Source: Gemmatimonadaceae bacterium | Lineage (GTDB): Bacteria > Gemmatimonadota > Gemmatimonadetes > Gemmatimonadales > Gemmatimonadaceae | Length of the DNA: 64,000 bases | Assembly (NCBI GenBank): GCA_019637355.1 | Contig: JAHBVT010000001.1 | Coordinates: 2,139,192-2,203,191, forward strand | Reading direction: 5' to 3' | In this document: piece after piece, positions 48,890 through 58,176 of the stretch | How positions within the stretch are numbered: position 1 is the first letter of the stretch | Layout of the letters: each line of letters begins with the position of its first letter | Program-made: the position numbers and the translations under genes | The notes under the pieces: generated by a model | What the model was told of the DNA's origin: nothing | Seen by the model: the letters and a program-made list of their open reading frames with translations, nothing else | Database searches by the model: none

Positions 48890-49354
48890 CTAGAATCGCA
48901 AGCCGACGCCGAGCGTGACCCAGCTGCCCGCCCCGCTCTTGAAGGGCTTGTTGTACGAGGCCGTGGCCTCGAACATCAGCAGGCCCACCGAGATGTTCGG
49001 GGTGAACGCCCATTCCTGGGCGTCGGTGAGGTAGCCGAACTCGGCACCGAGGTCGAGCAGCGGGATGGGCGAGAAGTGCGGCCCGACCTGCAGCGTGATC
49101 TCCGACACGTCTTCGATGAGCGGATTAGCTGCCTTGAACTGCGTGTAGGTCACGCTGCCCATCATCTTCACGACCAGCAGCGGCACCCCGGCGCGGAAGT
49201 AGGCGCCGATGCCGGCGTCGTGGGAATCTGCGAAGTCACCCTGCGGCAGCGCGCCGTGCGCACCTACGCGGATGTCGAGCAACGGGATCTGGGCCTGCGC
49301 CGGCGCGGCGGCCAGCGCGAGGAAGGCGGAGACGGCGAGAATGCGACGGAGCAT
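48890..49354 (-). CDS. Small outer-membrane-like protein
   Basis: 154 residues from the ATG giving MLRRILAVSAFLALAAAPAQA, a signal peptide. The rest alternates polar and hydrophobic residues (GIGAYFRAGVPLLVVKMMG, GAEFGYLTDAQEWAF) and ends GSWVTLGVGLRF with terminal Phe. It resembles an eight-stranded OmpA/OmpX-like barrel. It lies 71 bases upstream of the giant lipoprotein gene in the same direction, so the two may be cotranscribed and functionally linked. Confidence 0.62.
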   Translation of the reverse strand: MLRRILAVSAFLALAAAPAQAQIPLLDIRVGAHGALPQGDFADSHDAGIGAYFRAGVPLLVVKMMGSVTYTQFKAANPLIEDVSEITLQVGPHFSPIPLLDLGAEFGYLTDAQEWAFTPNISVGLLMFEATASYNKPFKSGAGSWVTLGVGLRF

Positions 49355-49421
49355 CGGGGACCTCAGGGCTAAGAGAGAATCAGGAACCTGCCCCAGAAGG
49401 ACGATGCGGCCTTGACGAAGG

Positions 49422-50195
49422 TCAATCTGCGGCGTCCTTCTGGACCGCGAAATACCAGTTCTGCGCGAGCGCGGGCAGTAGGGTGCCCAGCGCGTCGTCC
49501 AGCACATTGAGTACCCCGCAGATGGCGCGGTTGTCCCCAAGCCACGCCGGCAGCCGGAGCCAGGAGTTGCGTGGGAACAGGTTATAGCGACCCATCGCGA
49601 GCGCCCGCGCGCCGCGTCCGCGCAGGTAGCCGTGGATGTCGGCTGCCGAAAAGAGCCGTGTGTGTTCGTGCCGGACCGCGCCACGGCGATTGCGCCAGCG
49701 CACGGCAGCCTCGATCCAACTGCCCGCGTTCGGAAAGTGGAAGACGAACATCCGCCCTCCGGGCCGCAGCACGCGGAGCAGTTCGTCGAAGGACCCCTGC
49801 TGGTCCCCGCTGAGCTCGTGCACGTGCTCGAGCACCCCGACGCTGAAGACAGCGTCGAAGCTCGCGTCCGCGAAGGGCAACGTCACCGGCGCGTCTGGCG
49901 TCCCGGCCACGAAGCGGAACTGCGGATGCGCCAGCACGAACTCGGGCGGCGGCTCGTACGAGTAGCCGGTGACATCACAACCCGACTCAAGCAAGAAGCG
50001 CGAGAAGTGTCCGTTGCCGCAGCCCCAGTCCAGCACGGCCTGCGCCTCGCCGAGGAACCGGCGCGTCAGCGCATAGGCGTGACGGTACTGCCCGATCGTC
50101 GCCAGCCGCTGCAGGTGCAACGGACGCTCCGCGTGCGGCAGCGCCGCGACGGCCGCGTGGAACTCCCGCAACGTCGGCACGCGGCCAGTGGGCAC
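49422..50195 (-). CDS. Class I SAM-dependent methyltransferase
   Basis: 257 residues, GTG start. Rossmann motif I is VLDWGCGNGHFSRFLL. Later motifs are FADASFDAVFSVGVLEHVHE and ELLRVLRPGGRMFVFHFP, typical of Methyltransf_11/UbiE-like enzymes. The C-terminal part (YLRGRGARALAMGRYNLFPR) is unassigned. The acceptor is unknown. It begins 7 bases after a beta-propeller lipoprotein gene. Confidence 0.88.
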   Translation of the reverse strand: MPTGRVPTLREFHAAVAALPHAERPLHLQRLATIGQYRHAYALTRRFLGEAQAVLDWGCGNGHFSRFLLESGCDVTGYSYEPPPEFVLAHPQFRFVAGTPDAPVTLPFADASFDAVFSVGVLEHVHELSGDQQGSFDELLRVLRPGGRMFVFHFPNAGSWIEAAVRWRNRRGAVRHEHTRLFSAADIHGYLRGRGARALAMGRYNLFPRNSWLRLPAWLGDNRAICGVLNVLDDALGTLLPALAQNWYFAVQKDAAD

Positions 50196-50202
50196 GCGCG
50201 AG

Positions 50203-51333
50203 CTACTCGACGCGGAAGATCTGCACGCGCTCGACGCCGAGCGAGTCGCGGGCGCGGCCGACGAGGTGATCGCGGCCGATGCGCAGCACGGTCACGCCCT
50301 CGGGTGTCGCAACCTCGCCCAACAGTTTGCCCTCGGGGCTGAGCACGTCCCAGCGCTGCTGCGTCACACCCGGCATCCGGAATCGCTCAAGCCAGATGCG
50401 CCGCGCGCCATCGAGCTTGATGCCCTGATAGAGCGGTGCGTACTCAGGCATCGGGAGCGCCTTCGCGTAGAGCGCGGCGTAGCGTGCGCTGTCGGCGCCG
50501 CGCATCTGGGCCAACGCGCGGCGCTGGTACTCCTCCCAGACATCGGCCGTGCGCACGCGCGCGCGCATCCACGCTTCCTCGCCGGTCACCTGCCCGTCGA
50601 AGCCGCGGAACTCGAGCACCGGGGCTACCGGACTCACGAGCACCAGGCGGTCGCCATCCACCGCCCAGAGCGTCTCCGATGACAGGGGCAAATACGGAAA
50701 GTGAACCGAGCCCGCGTGCTCGTTCACGAAGCGCGGGCGGCTGGGCAGTTGCAGCACGGTGTCGCGGAGCGTGCCCAGCGAATCGTAGCGCAGGATGTGG
50801 TACGAGGACGGCAGTACCTGCCCGGGCTGGCCGGTGAGGCGGCCACCGTCCGCGAAGGCCGTCGCGATGAGGTCACCATTGGCGGCCACAGCGCGCAGGA
50901 ACGGGCGCGGCGTCTCGGTCGAGAGGCTGAAGGCGCGCGTCGTGCGGTAGCGCAGGTCGGCGCCGATGTGATGCACGCGGAAGACGCCGTCATCCGCCGC
51001 GACGATGCCGTCGCCGAGCGGGTGGAGCAGCATCGACGACATCTCGCTGAACTCCATTGGCCCGCCGCCGCGGCGGCCCAGCGCGCCGGTGTAGCGGCCG
51101 GCCGCATCGAAGATCCGGAGCTCCTGCGAGCCTGTGTTCGCCACGACCACGCGGCCGTCGGCGAGACGGATTGCATCGCGGACGAGGTGTAGCTGGTACG
51201 GCTCGTCGCCCTCCTCGACGCCGATAGACAGCACCGGCGTGGGATCGATGCGAATGTCCGCCGTCTTCACGCCGCCGCCCTCGCCGCCGCAGGCGGCGGC
51301 GAAGACGGTCAGCGCAACCGCTGCGCGGCGCAT
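50203..51333 (-). CDS. Beta-propeller lipoprotein
   Basis: 376 residues. The ATG at 51333 overlaps the peptidase stop by one base (TGATG); a TTG codon just upstream is less likely. The lipobox is VFAAAC (TVFAAACGGEG). Propeller repeats include RLADGRVVVANTGSQELRIF and ALGRRGGGPMEFSEMS. It is related in architecture to the two propeller proteins at 34-37 kb. It is translationally coupled to the S9 peptidase, suggesting a shared envelope role; the function is unknown. Confidence 0.75.
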   Translation of the reverse strand: MRRAAVALTVFAAACGGEGGGVKTADIRIDPTPVLSIGVEEGDEPYQLHLVRDAIRLADGRVVVANTGSQELRIFDAAGRYTGALGRRGGGPMEFSEMSSMLLHPLGDGIVAADDGVFRVHHIGADLRYRTTRAFSLSTETPRPFLRAVAANGDLIATAFADGGRLTGQPGQVLPSSYHILRYDSLGTLRDTVLQLPSRPRFVNEHAGSVHFPYLPLSSETLWAVDGDRLVLVSPVAPVLEFRGFDGQVTGEEAWMRARVRTADVWEEYQRRALAQMRGADSARYAALYAKALPMPEYAPLYQGIKLDGARRIWLERFRMPGVTQQRWDVLSPEGKLLGEVATPEGVTVLRIGRDHLVGRARDSLGVERVQIFRVE

Positions 51334-53525
51334 CAACGCCGCTGCCCCATCCGGTACTCCTTCGGCGGCACGTTGCCCTGCAGGTGCTGCACGAAGTAGT
51401 CCCAGCGACGGCGCATAATGTACGCCCCATCCTGCCCGAAGCCGTGGCGCGCGTGCGGCAGCATAATGAGGTCGAAGTCCTTGTTGGCCTTCATCAGGGC
51501 GTCGACGACGAGCAGCGTGTTATACGGCGGCACGTTGTCGTCCATCATCCCGTGGATGAGCATCAGCTTGCCCTTGAGGTTGGCGGCGTGCGTCTGGTTG
51601 GCCTCGGCGGCGTAGTTATCCGAGTTGCCGTTGCGCACCAGCAAGCCTTGATAGCGCTCGCCCCAGTCGTCTTCATAGTTGCGGTTGTCGTGATTGCCCG
51701 ACTCGGCGATGCCGACCTTGAAGAAGTCCGGTGCGCGGAACATCGCGGCTGCCGTAGCGAAGCCGCCGCCCGAGTGCCCCCACATCCCGGCACGGTCGAT
51801 GTCGATGAAAGGATAGCGGCGCGCCAGCTCCTGCATCCCGGCCACTTGGTCCGGGATCGTGTTGTCGCCCATCCGGCCGTAATAGAAGTCGTGGAAGGCC
51901 TTGGAGCGCTGCGGTGAGCTCCCCATCCCGTCGATCGCCACCACGATGAAGCCCAGCTCGGCCAGCGCCTGATGGTCGGAGCGGGACGGCGAGAACGCGC
52001 GGCTGCCCACCGAGCCGCCCTGCGGACCCGGATAGATGTAGTTGATGATCGGGTACTTGCGCGTGCTGTCGAGCTCGGTCGGCGTGAACATCAGGCCGTA
52101 GAGGTCCGTCTGGCCGTCGCGCGCCTTCACCGTGAACGGCGTGGGCGGACGCCAGCCGGTGGCCGTCAGGCGGGAGATGTCCGTGCGCCCGAGCTCGCGC
52201 ACGATGCGGCCCGTGTTCGCGTCACGCAGCACGACCACCTGCGGCACGTTCGGCTGCGAGTAGGTATCGACGAACCAGCGGCCGTCCGGCGAGAGGTTCA
52301 CCTGATGGTGCCCGACTTCGGGCGTGAGGTGCACCAACTGGCGCCCGTCGAAGTTCACGCGGTACAGCGACTGGAAGTACGGGTCGCGCCCGGCCTCACG
52401 CCCCTGCGCGGTAAAGTAGATGCGCCGTGCACGCGCATCGATGCGCAGGATGCCCGTCACGTTGCCGTCGCCGGTGGTGATGCGGTTCTTGAGGCGGCCG
52501 GTGCTGAGCTCGTACAGGTAGAGATGCACCCAGCCGTCGCGCGTGGACCACCAGATGAGCTCGTTGGAGGCCGGCAGTGCGCGCCAGAGGCCCGACGCCA
52601 GCGACGCGTCGCCGATGTGCGTCTCGGCGCGCTCCTCGAACAGGGTGCGCACCGCGCCCGTGCGGGCATCGGCCACGCGCACCCAGGCCTGCTTGTGATC
52701 GCGCGAGGACGACACGAACGCCAGCTGCGAGCCGTCCGGGAACCACTCGAGGTCGCAGACCTCGAGGCCGCAGGCGATGTGGTCGCTGACCGTGGACCGG
52801 TGCTGGTCCGGCGGCATCTGGAGGCGCGTGACCTTGGGCTTGCCGTCGCCGCCATCGAGCGCGACGACCACGCGCTGGACGCGGAAGATCACCGAGTCAC
52901 CCGGCAGCGGGTAGCGCCAAGCGTCGAGCCGCGGCGCGCCGACGTTGGTCGAGACGAGGTACATCATCGAGACGCCGCGGCCGTCGTGCTGAAAGGTCGC
53001 GATCTGCCGCGAATCCGGGCTCCAGTTGAGCACCGGATTGTTGTTGTGCACCCAGCCGGCGTTGTTGGTGGCGTAGCCGAAATCCTCGACGCCATCCGTG
53101 GTCAGCGCCGTCTCGACGCCGGTCACGAGGTCCTTCACCCACAGGTTGTGGTTGCGGATGAACGCGGCCTTGCCGCGGTCCGGGCTCAGGCTCGAGTTCG
53201 GCGGAATCGACTGCGCCGGCCGCGCCGGGGCTGGCGGGGTGCAGGCGTCCTGCTCGGTGCACACGCGGCTCGTGTTGCGTGCCGGATCCACGATGCGCTG
53301 CTCGGCGCCCGCCGCCAGGTTCACGCGGTAGGAGAGGCGGCCATCGGCGAGCCAGGTGGGCTGCGTGACCTGACCGCTGACCAGCGGCATCACGGCCGGC
53401 GCGAGGCGGCGCTCGGCGCGGGCGTAGTCTTGGTCAGTGAGCTGGCGGCCCTGGGCGGCGACCAGCGTGGGCAGGGTCAGGGCGGCGAGGGCGAGTGAGC
53501 GGAGCAGGCGCATAGGTCTCTTCAT
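51333..53525 (-). CDS. Secreted S9 (DPP-IV/prolyl oligopeptidase type) peptidase
   Basis: 730 residues with a signal peptide (LLRSLALAALTLPTLVAA). An N-terminal eight-bladed propeller (DPP4_N) precedes the alpha/beta-hydrolase domain. The catalytic triad is S585 in GHSGGG, D662 in HGMMDDNVPP and H694 in HARHGFG, numbering from ATG 53525. Starting at the ATG four codons on is equally plausible. Cysteines in TSRVCTEQDACTPP may form a disulfide. It likely removes dipeptides from extracellular peptides for nutrition. Confidence 0.92.
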   Translation of the reverse strand: MKRPMRLLRSLALAALTLPTLVAAQGRQLTDQDYARAERRLAPAVMPLVSGQVTQPTWLADGRLSYRVNLAAGAEQRIVDPARNTSRVCTEQDACTPPAPARPAQSIPPNSSLSPDRGKAAFIRNHNLWVKDLVTGVETALTTDGVEDFGYATNNAGWVHNNNPVLNWSPDSRQIATFQHDGRGVSMMYLVSTNVGAPRLDAWRYPLPGDSVIFRVQRVVVALDGGDGKPKVTRLQMPPDQHRSTVSDHIACGLEVCDLEWFPDGSQLAFVSSSRDHKQAWVRVADARTGAVRTLFEERAETHIGDASLASGLWRALPASNELIWWSTRDGWVHLYLYELSTGRLKNRITTGDGNVTGILRIDARARRIYFTAQGREAGRDPYFQSLYRVNFDGRQLVHLTPEVGHHQVNLSPDGRWFVDTYSQPNVPQVVVLRDANTGRIVRELGRTDISRLTATGWRPPTPFTVKARDGQTDLYGLMFTPTELDSTRKYPIINYIYPGPQGGSVGSRAFSPSRSDHQALAELGFIVVAIDGMGSSPQRSKAFHDFYYGRMGDNTIPDQVAGMQELARRYPFIDIDRAGMWGHSGGGFATAAAMFRAPDFFKVGIAESGNHDNRNYEDDWGERYQGLLVRNGNSDNYAAEANQTHAANLKGKLMLIHGMMDDNVPPYNTLLVVDALMKANKDFDLIMLPHARHGFGQDGAYIMRRRWDYFVQHLQGNVPPKEYRMGQRR

Positions 53526-53631
53526 ATAGAGGGGGAACAGGCCAGGCTACGGCCGAAACTTACCGGCTGAGGCCGTCCCGCGAAGCCTTCCTGGCGCGAT
53601 TCACGAGGCAGGGGGCTTGCGCGTCTGTCGT

Positions 53632-53649
53632 TTTAACTAGATAGTTAAA
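53632..53649. promoter_or_regulatory. TetR-type operator palindrome
   Basis: TTTAACTA-GA-TAGTTAAA is a perfect 18-base inverted repeat, strikingly AT-rich in this GC-rich region. It ends 4 bases before the ATG of the tetR-like gene and overlaps the best -10 candidate (TAGTTA, 6 bases before ATG). Binding here would repress the whole efflux operon. Confidence 0.75.
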
Positions 53650-53653
53650 CTCG

Positions 53654-54325
53654 ATGACCAAAGCCCGGAAACTCCCATCCGCCAAGCCGTCGGCCCCCGA
53701 CGCGAGCCAGGACACCGAAGCGCGCATACTCGCCGCCGCCCGCGTGGTCTTCACTCGCGCCGGGACGGCCGGGGCGCGGATGCAGGACATCGCCCGCGAG
53801 GCCGGCGTCAACCAGGCGCTGCTCCACTACTACTTCCGCACGAAGCAGGCGCTCGCCGACCGCGTGCTGCGCGAAGCGGCGGGCAAGATCCTGGCGGCGC
53901 TGCCGCAGACGCTGCGTGCGGATGCGTCGCTCGAGGACGCGCTGAGCGGATTCGTCCGCAGCTACATCACCACGATGCGCCAGACGCCGTTCTTGCCGCC
54001 GTACCTCGCCGCCGAGGCCCATCACAACCCGGCGCGCGTCCTCGCGATCTTCGCCGCCGTCACCGGGCGGAGCCCGGAACAAGGTCCGCCGCCCGTGCTC
54101 GCCGTCGCGCAGCAGATGATCGACGCCCGCGTCGCCGCCGGTGAGATGCGTCCAATCCGCGCCGAGCAACTGGTCATCAACGTGATGGCGCTGCTCGCCT
54201 TCCCGTTCGTCGCGCGCAGCATCCTCGGCGGCGTACTCGCGATGGACCAGGCTGCCTTCGACCGCTTCCTCGACGAGCGCTGTGACGATCTCCCGCGCTT
54301 CATCCTCAACGCCGTCCGCCAATGA
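53654..54325 (+). CDS. TetR-family regulator of efflux operon
   Basis: 223 residues. The N-terminal HTH is TEARILAAARVVFTRAGTAG, then MQDIAREAGVNQALLHYYFR and TKQALADRVL, a textbook TetR_N domain. The ligand-binding half is divergent. It heads an operon of export genes with 4-base overlaps, as CecR does for YbhGFSR in enterobacteria (which it resembles in context). Autoregulation through the palindrome over its start is likely. The inducer is unknown. Confidence 0.9.
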   Translation: MTKARKLPSAKPSAPDASQDTEARILAAARVVFTRAGTAGARMQDIAREAGVNQALLHYYFRTKQALADRVLREAAGKILAALPQTLRADASLEDALSGFVRSYITTMRQTPFLPPYLAAEAHHNPARVLAIFAAVTGRSPEQGPPPVLAVAQQMIDARVAAGEMRPIRAEQLVINVMALLAFPFVARSILGGVLAMDQAAFDRFLDERCDDLPRFILNAVRQ

Positions 54326-55611
54326 CACCCTTTGCCCGCCTTGGTCTCGCCGCGGTGATGCTCGCGTCGGCCCTGCCGATGACGGCGCTCGTGGCGCAGG
54401 ACGATTCGCTTCGGCTCCCTGCCCTGCTCGCCGCGATGCAGCGCCAGGACCGGCGCGCCGCACAGTTGCCGCTGCTGGATGCGCAGTCGGCGCTGCGCAC
54501 GCGCAACCTCTCTCGCGAGCAGCTCCCCGGCGTCTCCGCGCTCGCCAGCGGCCAGTACGTCTCCGACGTGCCGGCCATCGGCGGCGTGCCGATGGTGCCC
54601 TATCAGCAGTACGACGCCTACGTGACGGTCCGCCAACGGCTCTTCGACCCGTCGCGCCGCCCGCGCGCGGAGCTCGAGCGCGCGCAGTTCGACGAAGCCG
54701 AGGCGCAGGTTCGCGGTCGCCTGTGGCAACAGCGGGCGCAGGTGAACGATGCGTTCTTCACGCTGCTCGCGCTCGACGCCGAACGGCGCACCCTCGAGGC
54801 GACCATCGCCGATCTCGAGACGCACCGCCGGCTCGCCGCCACGCGACTGGCGGCCGGCGCCGCGCTCGCCGGCGACGTTGCGCTGCTGGACGCGGAGCTG
54901 CTGCGACGGCGGCAGACCCTTGACGACATTGACGCCACGCGCGAGGCCACGCGCGCCGTCCTCGCCTCGTTGACCGGCGTTGGCATCGCGGAACCGGCTC
55001 GGCTCGCATTGCCAGACCTCGAGGCACCAGCCGCCGAGGCGCGCCGCGCACTCGACACGCTGCGCGCGCGTCCCGAGTACGACGCGTTCACGGGCAGCCG
55101 CGAGGCGTTGGCCGCGCGCGCCAGCCAGGCGCGGCGCAGCGACCTGCCGCGCGTCTCCGCCTTCGCGCGTAGCGGCTACGGCCGGCCGGGCATCAATCCG
55201 CTGGCACGGGACTTTCAGTCGTACTGGATCGCCGGCGTGCAGTTGGAATGGTCGCCGACGCTCTGGGGCGCCTCGGCGCGCGACGCCGAGGTCCAGCGCC
55301 TGCAGCAGGAGATCGTCGCCAGCGAAGAAGCGCAGTTCTCGGAACAGCTCCGCCGTGCCGTGCAACGCGATCTCGCGGCGATGGACCGGTTGCAGCGCAG
55401 TCTCGCCAGCGATGACGCCATCATCGCCCTGCACGAACGCGTCACGCTCGAGGCGCGCCGCCGCTTTGCCGAAGGCGGCGTCACCGCCGCCGAGCTCGTG
55501 GACCGCGAGACGGCCCTGATGGGCGCCCGCAGCGCCCGCGACCTGCACCGCGTGCAGCTCGCCGAGGCTCAGGCTCGCTTTCTCACCACTGTTGGACAGG
55601 AGATCAAGTGA
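54322..55611 (+). CDS. TolC-family outer membrane efflux channel
   Basis: 429 residues, ATGA overlap with the regulator. A signal peptide (LGLAAVMLASALPMTALVA) is followed by two long alpha-helical coiled regions rich in Ala, Arg and Glu (VNDAFFTLLALDAERRTLEA) around YDAYVTVRQRLFDPSRR, the OEP pattern. It ends AEAQARFLTTVGQEIK. It would form the outer channel for the ABC pump encoded downstream. Confidence 0.88.
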   Translation: MTPFARLGLAAVMLASALPMTALVAQDDSLRLPALLAAMQRQDRRAAQLPLLDAQSALRTRNLSREQLPGVSALASGQYVSDVPAIGGVPMVPYQQYDAYVTVRQRLFDPSRRPRAELERAQFDEAEAQVRGRLWQQRAQVNDAFFTLLALDAERRTLEATIADLETHRRLAATRLAAGAALAGDVALLDAELLRRRQTLDDIDATREATRAVLASLTGVGIAEPARLALPDLEAPAAEARRALDTLRARPEYDAFTGSREALAARASQARRSDLPRVSAFARSGYGRPGINPLARDFQSYWIAGVQLEWSPTLWGASARDAEVQRLQQEIVASEEAQFSEQLRRAVQRDLAAMDRLQRSLASDDAIIALHERVTLEARRRFAEGGVTAAELVDRETALMGARSARDLHRVQLAEAQARFLTTVGQEIK

Positions 55612-56501
55612 TGCCTCGCCATTCCTTCCTCGCGTTGGCCGGCGCCCTCGCGCTTGCGGCCTGCACCGGCGACGGCAGGCCCGACGCCTACGGCAACTTC
55701 GAGGCCGATGACGTCGTCATCGCGGCGCAGACCGCAGGGCCGATCCTGCGATTCGACGCGCTTGAAGGCCAGCCGGTGGCGGCGGGCGAGTTGCTCGCCC
55801 TCATCGACACGCAGCCGCTGTCCATCGAGCGCCGGCAACTGCAGGCGCAGCGCGGCGTCGTGCTGGCGCGGCGACAGGAACTCGGCGCGCAGCTGACGTC
55901 CACCGAGGCGCAGCACGAGATCGCCGAGCGCGCGATGCAGCGGGTGCAGCGCCTGCGCGATGGCGACGCAGCGACGGCGCAGCAGCACGATGCCGCCGAA
56001 CGCGACCTGCGCGTGCTCGCCTCGCAGCGCGAGGCGCTCCAGGCGGGGCAGGCGTCGCTGACGGCGGAACTCGCATCGCTCGATGCCCGCATCGCCGCCG
56101 TCGACGACCGTTTGGCGCGCGCACAGGTACGTGCGCCGTTGGCCGGAACGGTCCTCACGACCTTCGCCCGCATCGGGGAGAGCGTGCAGCCGGGCCAGGC
56201 GCTGGTGAGCCTTGCCGACCTCTCCACCCTCACCCTGCGCGCCTACCTCACGGGCGACCAGCTCGGCCACGTGCGTCTCGGCCAATCCGTGACCGTGCAC
56301 GCGACCATCGGCGACTCGCTCGTCGCGTTCCCAGGCACCATCGCGTGGATCTCGGCGCGCGCGGAGTTCACGCCGACGCCGATCCAGACGCGCAACGAGC
56401 GGGCCGACCTCGTCTACGCGATGAAGGTGCGCGTGGCCGACCCGCAGGGCCGTCTCAAGATCGGGATGCCCGGCGACGTCAACTGGACAGCCGCTCCGTG
56501 A
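55611..56501 (+). CDS. HlyD-type membrane fusion lipoprotein
   Basis: 297 residues from ATG 55611, 9 bases after AGGAG; a GTG one codon earlier is possible. The lipobox is LALAAC. The biotinyl-lipoyl-like segment YGNFEADDVVIAAQTAGPI, an alpha hairpin, and VRAPLAGTVLTTFARIGESV then LADLSTLTLRAYLTGDQLG identify the HlyD/YbhG family. It bridges the ABC-2 permeases and the TolC-type channel. Confidence 0.9.
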   Translation: MPRHSFLALAGALALAACTGDGRPDAYGNFEADDVVIAAQTAGPILRFDALEGQPVAAGELLALIDTQPLSIERRQLQAQRGVVLARRQELGAQLTSTEAQHEIAERAMQRVQRLRDGDAATAQQHDAAERDLRVLASQREALQAGQASLTAELASLDARIAAVDDRLARAQVRAPLAGTVLTTFARIGESVQPGQALVSLADLSTLTLRAYLTGDQLGHVRLGQSVTVHATIGDSLVAFPGTIAWISARAEFTPTPIQTRNERADLVYAMKVRVADPQGRLKIGMPGDVNWTAAP

Positions 56502-57442
56502 GTGAATCACCGGTCGTGGTGGAGGGGCTGTCGAAGCGCTTCGGCGCGACGCAGGCGCTCGACCAGGTGTCGTTTACGGTGCAGCCCGCCGAGATCTTTG
56601 GCCTCGTCGGCCCGGACGGTGGCGGCAAGACGACATTGATGCGCATCCTCACCACGCTGATGCGTCCGGACACCGGCCGCGCCAGCGTGCTCGGCCGTGA
56701 TGTCGTGCGCGACCTCTGGGCCATCCGCGCGCGGGTCGGCTATATGCCGGGACGGTTCTCGTTGTACGGAGATCTCTCGGTGGAGGAGAACCTGCGCTTC
56801 TTCGCGTCAGTGTTCGGGACCCGCCTCGAGGACGGCTACGACGTGATCGCGCCGATCTACCGGCAGATCGAAGCCTTCAAGGACCGGCGTGCGGCCGCGC
56901 TCTCCGGCGGGATGAAGCAGAAGCTCGCGCTCAGCTGCGCGTTGGTGCATCGGCCCCAGCTGCTCTTCCTCGACGAGCCCACCACCGGCGTGGACGCCGT
57001 CTCGCGCCGCGAGTTCTGGGACCTGCTGGCCGGGCTGCAGGCCGGCGGGCTGAGCATCGTCGTCTCGACGCCGTATATGGACGAGGCGGCGCGTTGTGAC
57101 CGCGTGGCGCTCGTGCAGCAGGGCCGAGTGCTCGCGATCGACCAACCCGGTCGGATCGGCGCGCGCTTCCCGCGCCCGCTCTTCGCGGTGCGTGCACGGC
57201 AGCGCGCACAGCTGCTTGCGGCACTGCGGGCCTTTCCCACGGTTGCCTCGGCGTACCCCTTCGGCGTGGTCGTCCACTTCAGCGACCGCCGCAGCGATAT
57301 CGCGCCGGCGGCGCTGGTCGCGGAACTCGAAGCGTTCCTCAAGGCGCAGGGCCTGACAGACGCCCGCGTCACGCCAACGCGGCCGGGCATCGAGGACGCG
57401 TTCATCGAACTAATGGGCGCCACGCCCGGAGCGGCCGCGTGA
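56498..57442 (+). CDS. ABC transporter ATP-binding protein 1
   Basis: 314 residues, GTG start in a GTGA overlap. Walker A GPDGGGKT (38-45), signature LSGGM (135-139), Walker B LLFLDE (155-160) and PTTGVDAVSRREFWD. A ~90-residue C-terminal extension follows. In E. coli YbhF two such ATPases are fused; here they are separate genes overlapping by 4 bases. It powers the ABC-2 exporter at the inner membrane. Confidence 0.93.
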   Translation: MSESPVVVEGLSKRFGATQALDQVSFTVQPAEIFGLVGPDGGGKTTLMRILTTLMRPDTGRASVLGRDVVRDLWAIRARVGYMPGRFSLYGDLSVEENLRFFASVFGTRLEDGYDVIAPIYRQIEAFKDRRAAALSGGMKQKLALSCALVHRPQLLFLDEPTTGVDAVSRREFWDLLAGLQAGGLSIVVSTPYMDEAARCDRVALVQQGRVLAIDQPGRIGARFPRPLFAVRARQRAQLLAALRAFPTVASAYPFGVVVHFSDRRSDIAPAALVAELEAFLKAQGLTDARVTPTRPGIEDAFIELMGATPGAAA

Positions 57443-58176
57443 GCGTCGCCATCCACGTGGCCGGACTGACGCGCCGCTTCGGCGATTTCACCGCCGTGAA
57501 CCGCATCAGCTTCGACGTCGCGCAGGGCGAAGTCTTCGGCTTCCTGGGCGCCAACGGCGCCGGCAAGACGACCGCCATCCGAATGCTCATCGGACTCCTG
57601 GCACCCACTGAGGGCGTGGCGAAGGTCGCGGGCTTCGATGTCGCCACGGACGCCGAGCAGGTGCGCCGACGCATCGGCTATATGAGCCAGCGCTTCTCGC
57701 TTTACGACGACCTCACGGTCCGTGAGAACATCGCGCTGTACGGCGGCATCTACGGCTTGAGCGACGCGGAGGTCGCGGCCCGCGGCGGGCAGTTGATCGC
57801 CACGCTAGACCTCGACGCGCACGCCGACCTGCTCGTGCGCACGCTGCCGCTCGGCTGGAAGCAGAAGCTGGCGTTTTCGGTCGCCCTGCTCCACGAGCCG
57901 CGTGTGGTGTTCCTGGATGAGCCCACCGGCGGCGTGGACCCGGTGACGCGCCGCCAGTTCTGGGAGCTCATCTACGCCGCTGCGGCGCGCGGCACGACGG
58001 TGTTCGTGACGACGCACTACTTGGATGAAGCCGAGTACTGCGACCGCGTCGCGATTATGACTGACGGCAAGCTGGCGGCGCTGGGGACGCCGGAGGAGCT
58101 GAAAGCCGAGTTCGCCTGTGACAGCCTCGACGAAGTCTTCGTGCGCCTGGCCCGCGGCCAGGGGGTGGCCGCGTGA
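57439..58176 (+). CDS. ABC transporter ATP-binding protein 2
   Basis: 245 residues, GTG start overlapping ATPase 1. Walker A GANGAGKT (37-44) and Walker B VVFLDE (156-161) are intact. The signature reads LPLGW (136-140) instead of LSGGQ, as recalled for the second half of YbhF-type proteins. Likely the heterodimer partner of ATPase 1, with asymmetric nucleotide sites. Confidence 0.92.
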   Translation: MSVAIHVAGLTRRFGDFTAVNRISFDVAQGEVFGFLGANGAGKTTAIRMLIGLLAPTEGVAKVAGFDVATDAEQVRRRIGYMSQRFSLYDDLTVRENIALYGGIYGLSDAEVAARGGQLIATLDLDAHADLLVRTLPLGWKQKLAFSVALLHEPRVVFLDEPTGGVDPVTRRQFWELIYAAAARGTTVFVTTHYLDEAEYCDRVAIMTDGKLAALGTPEELKAEFACDSLDEVFVRLARGQGVAA

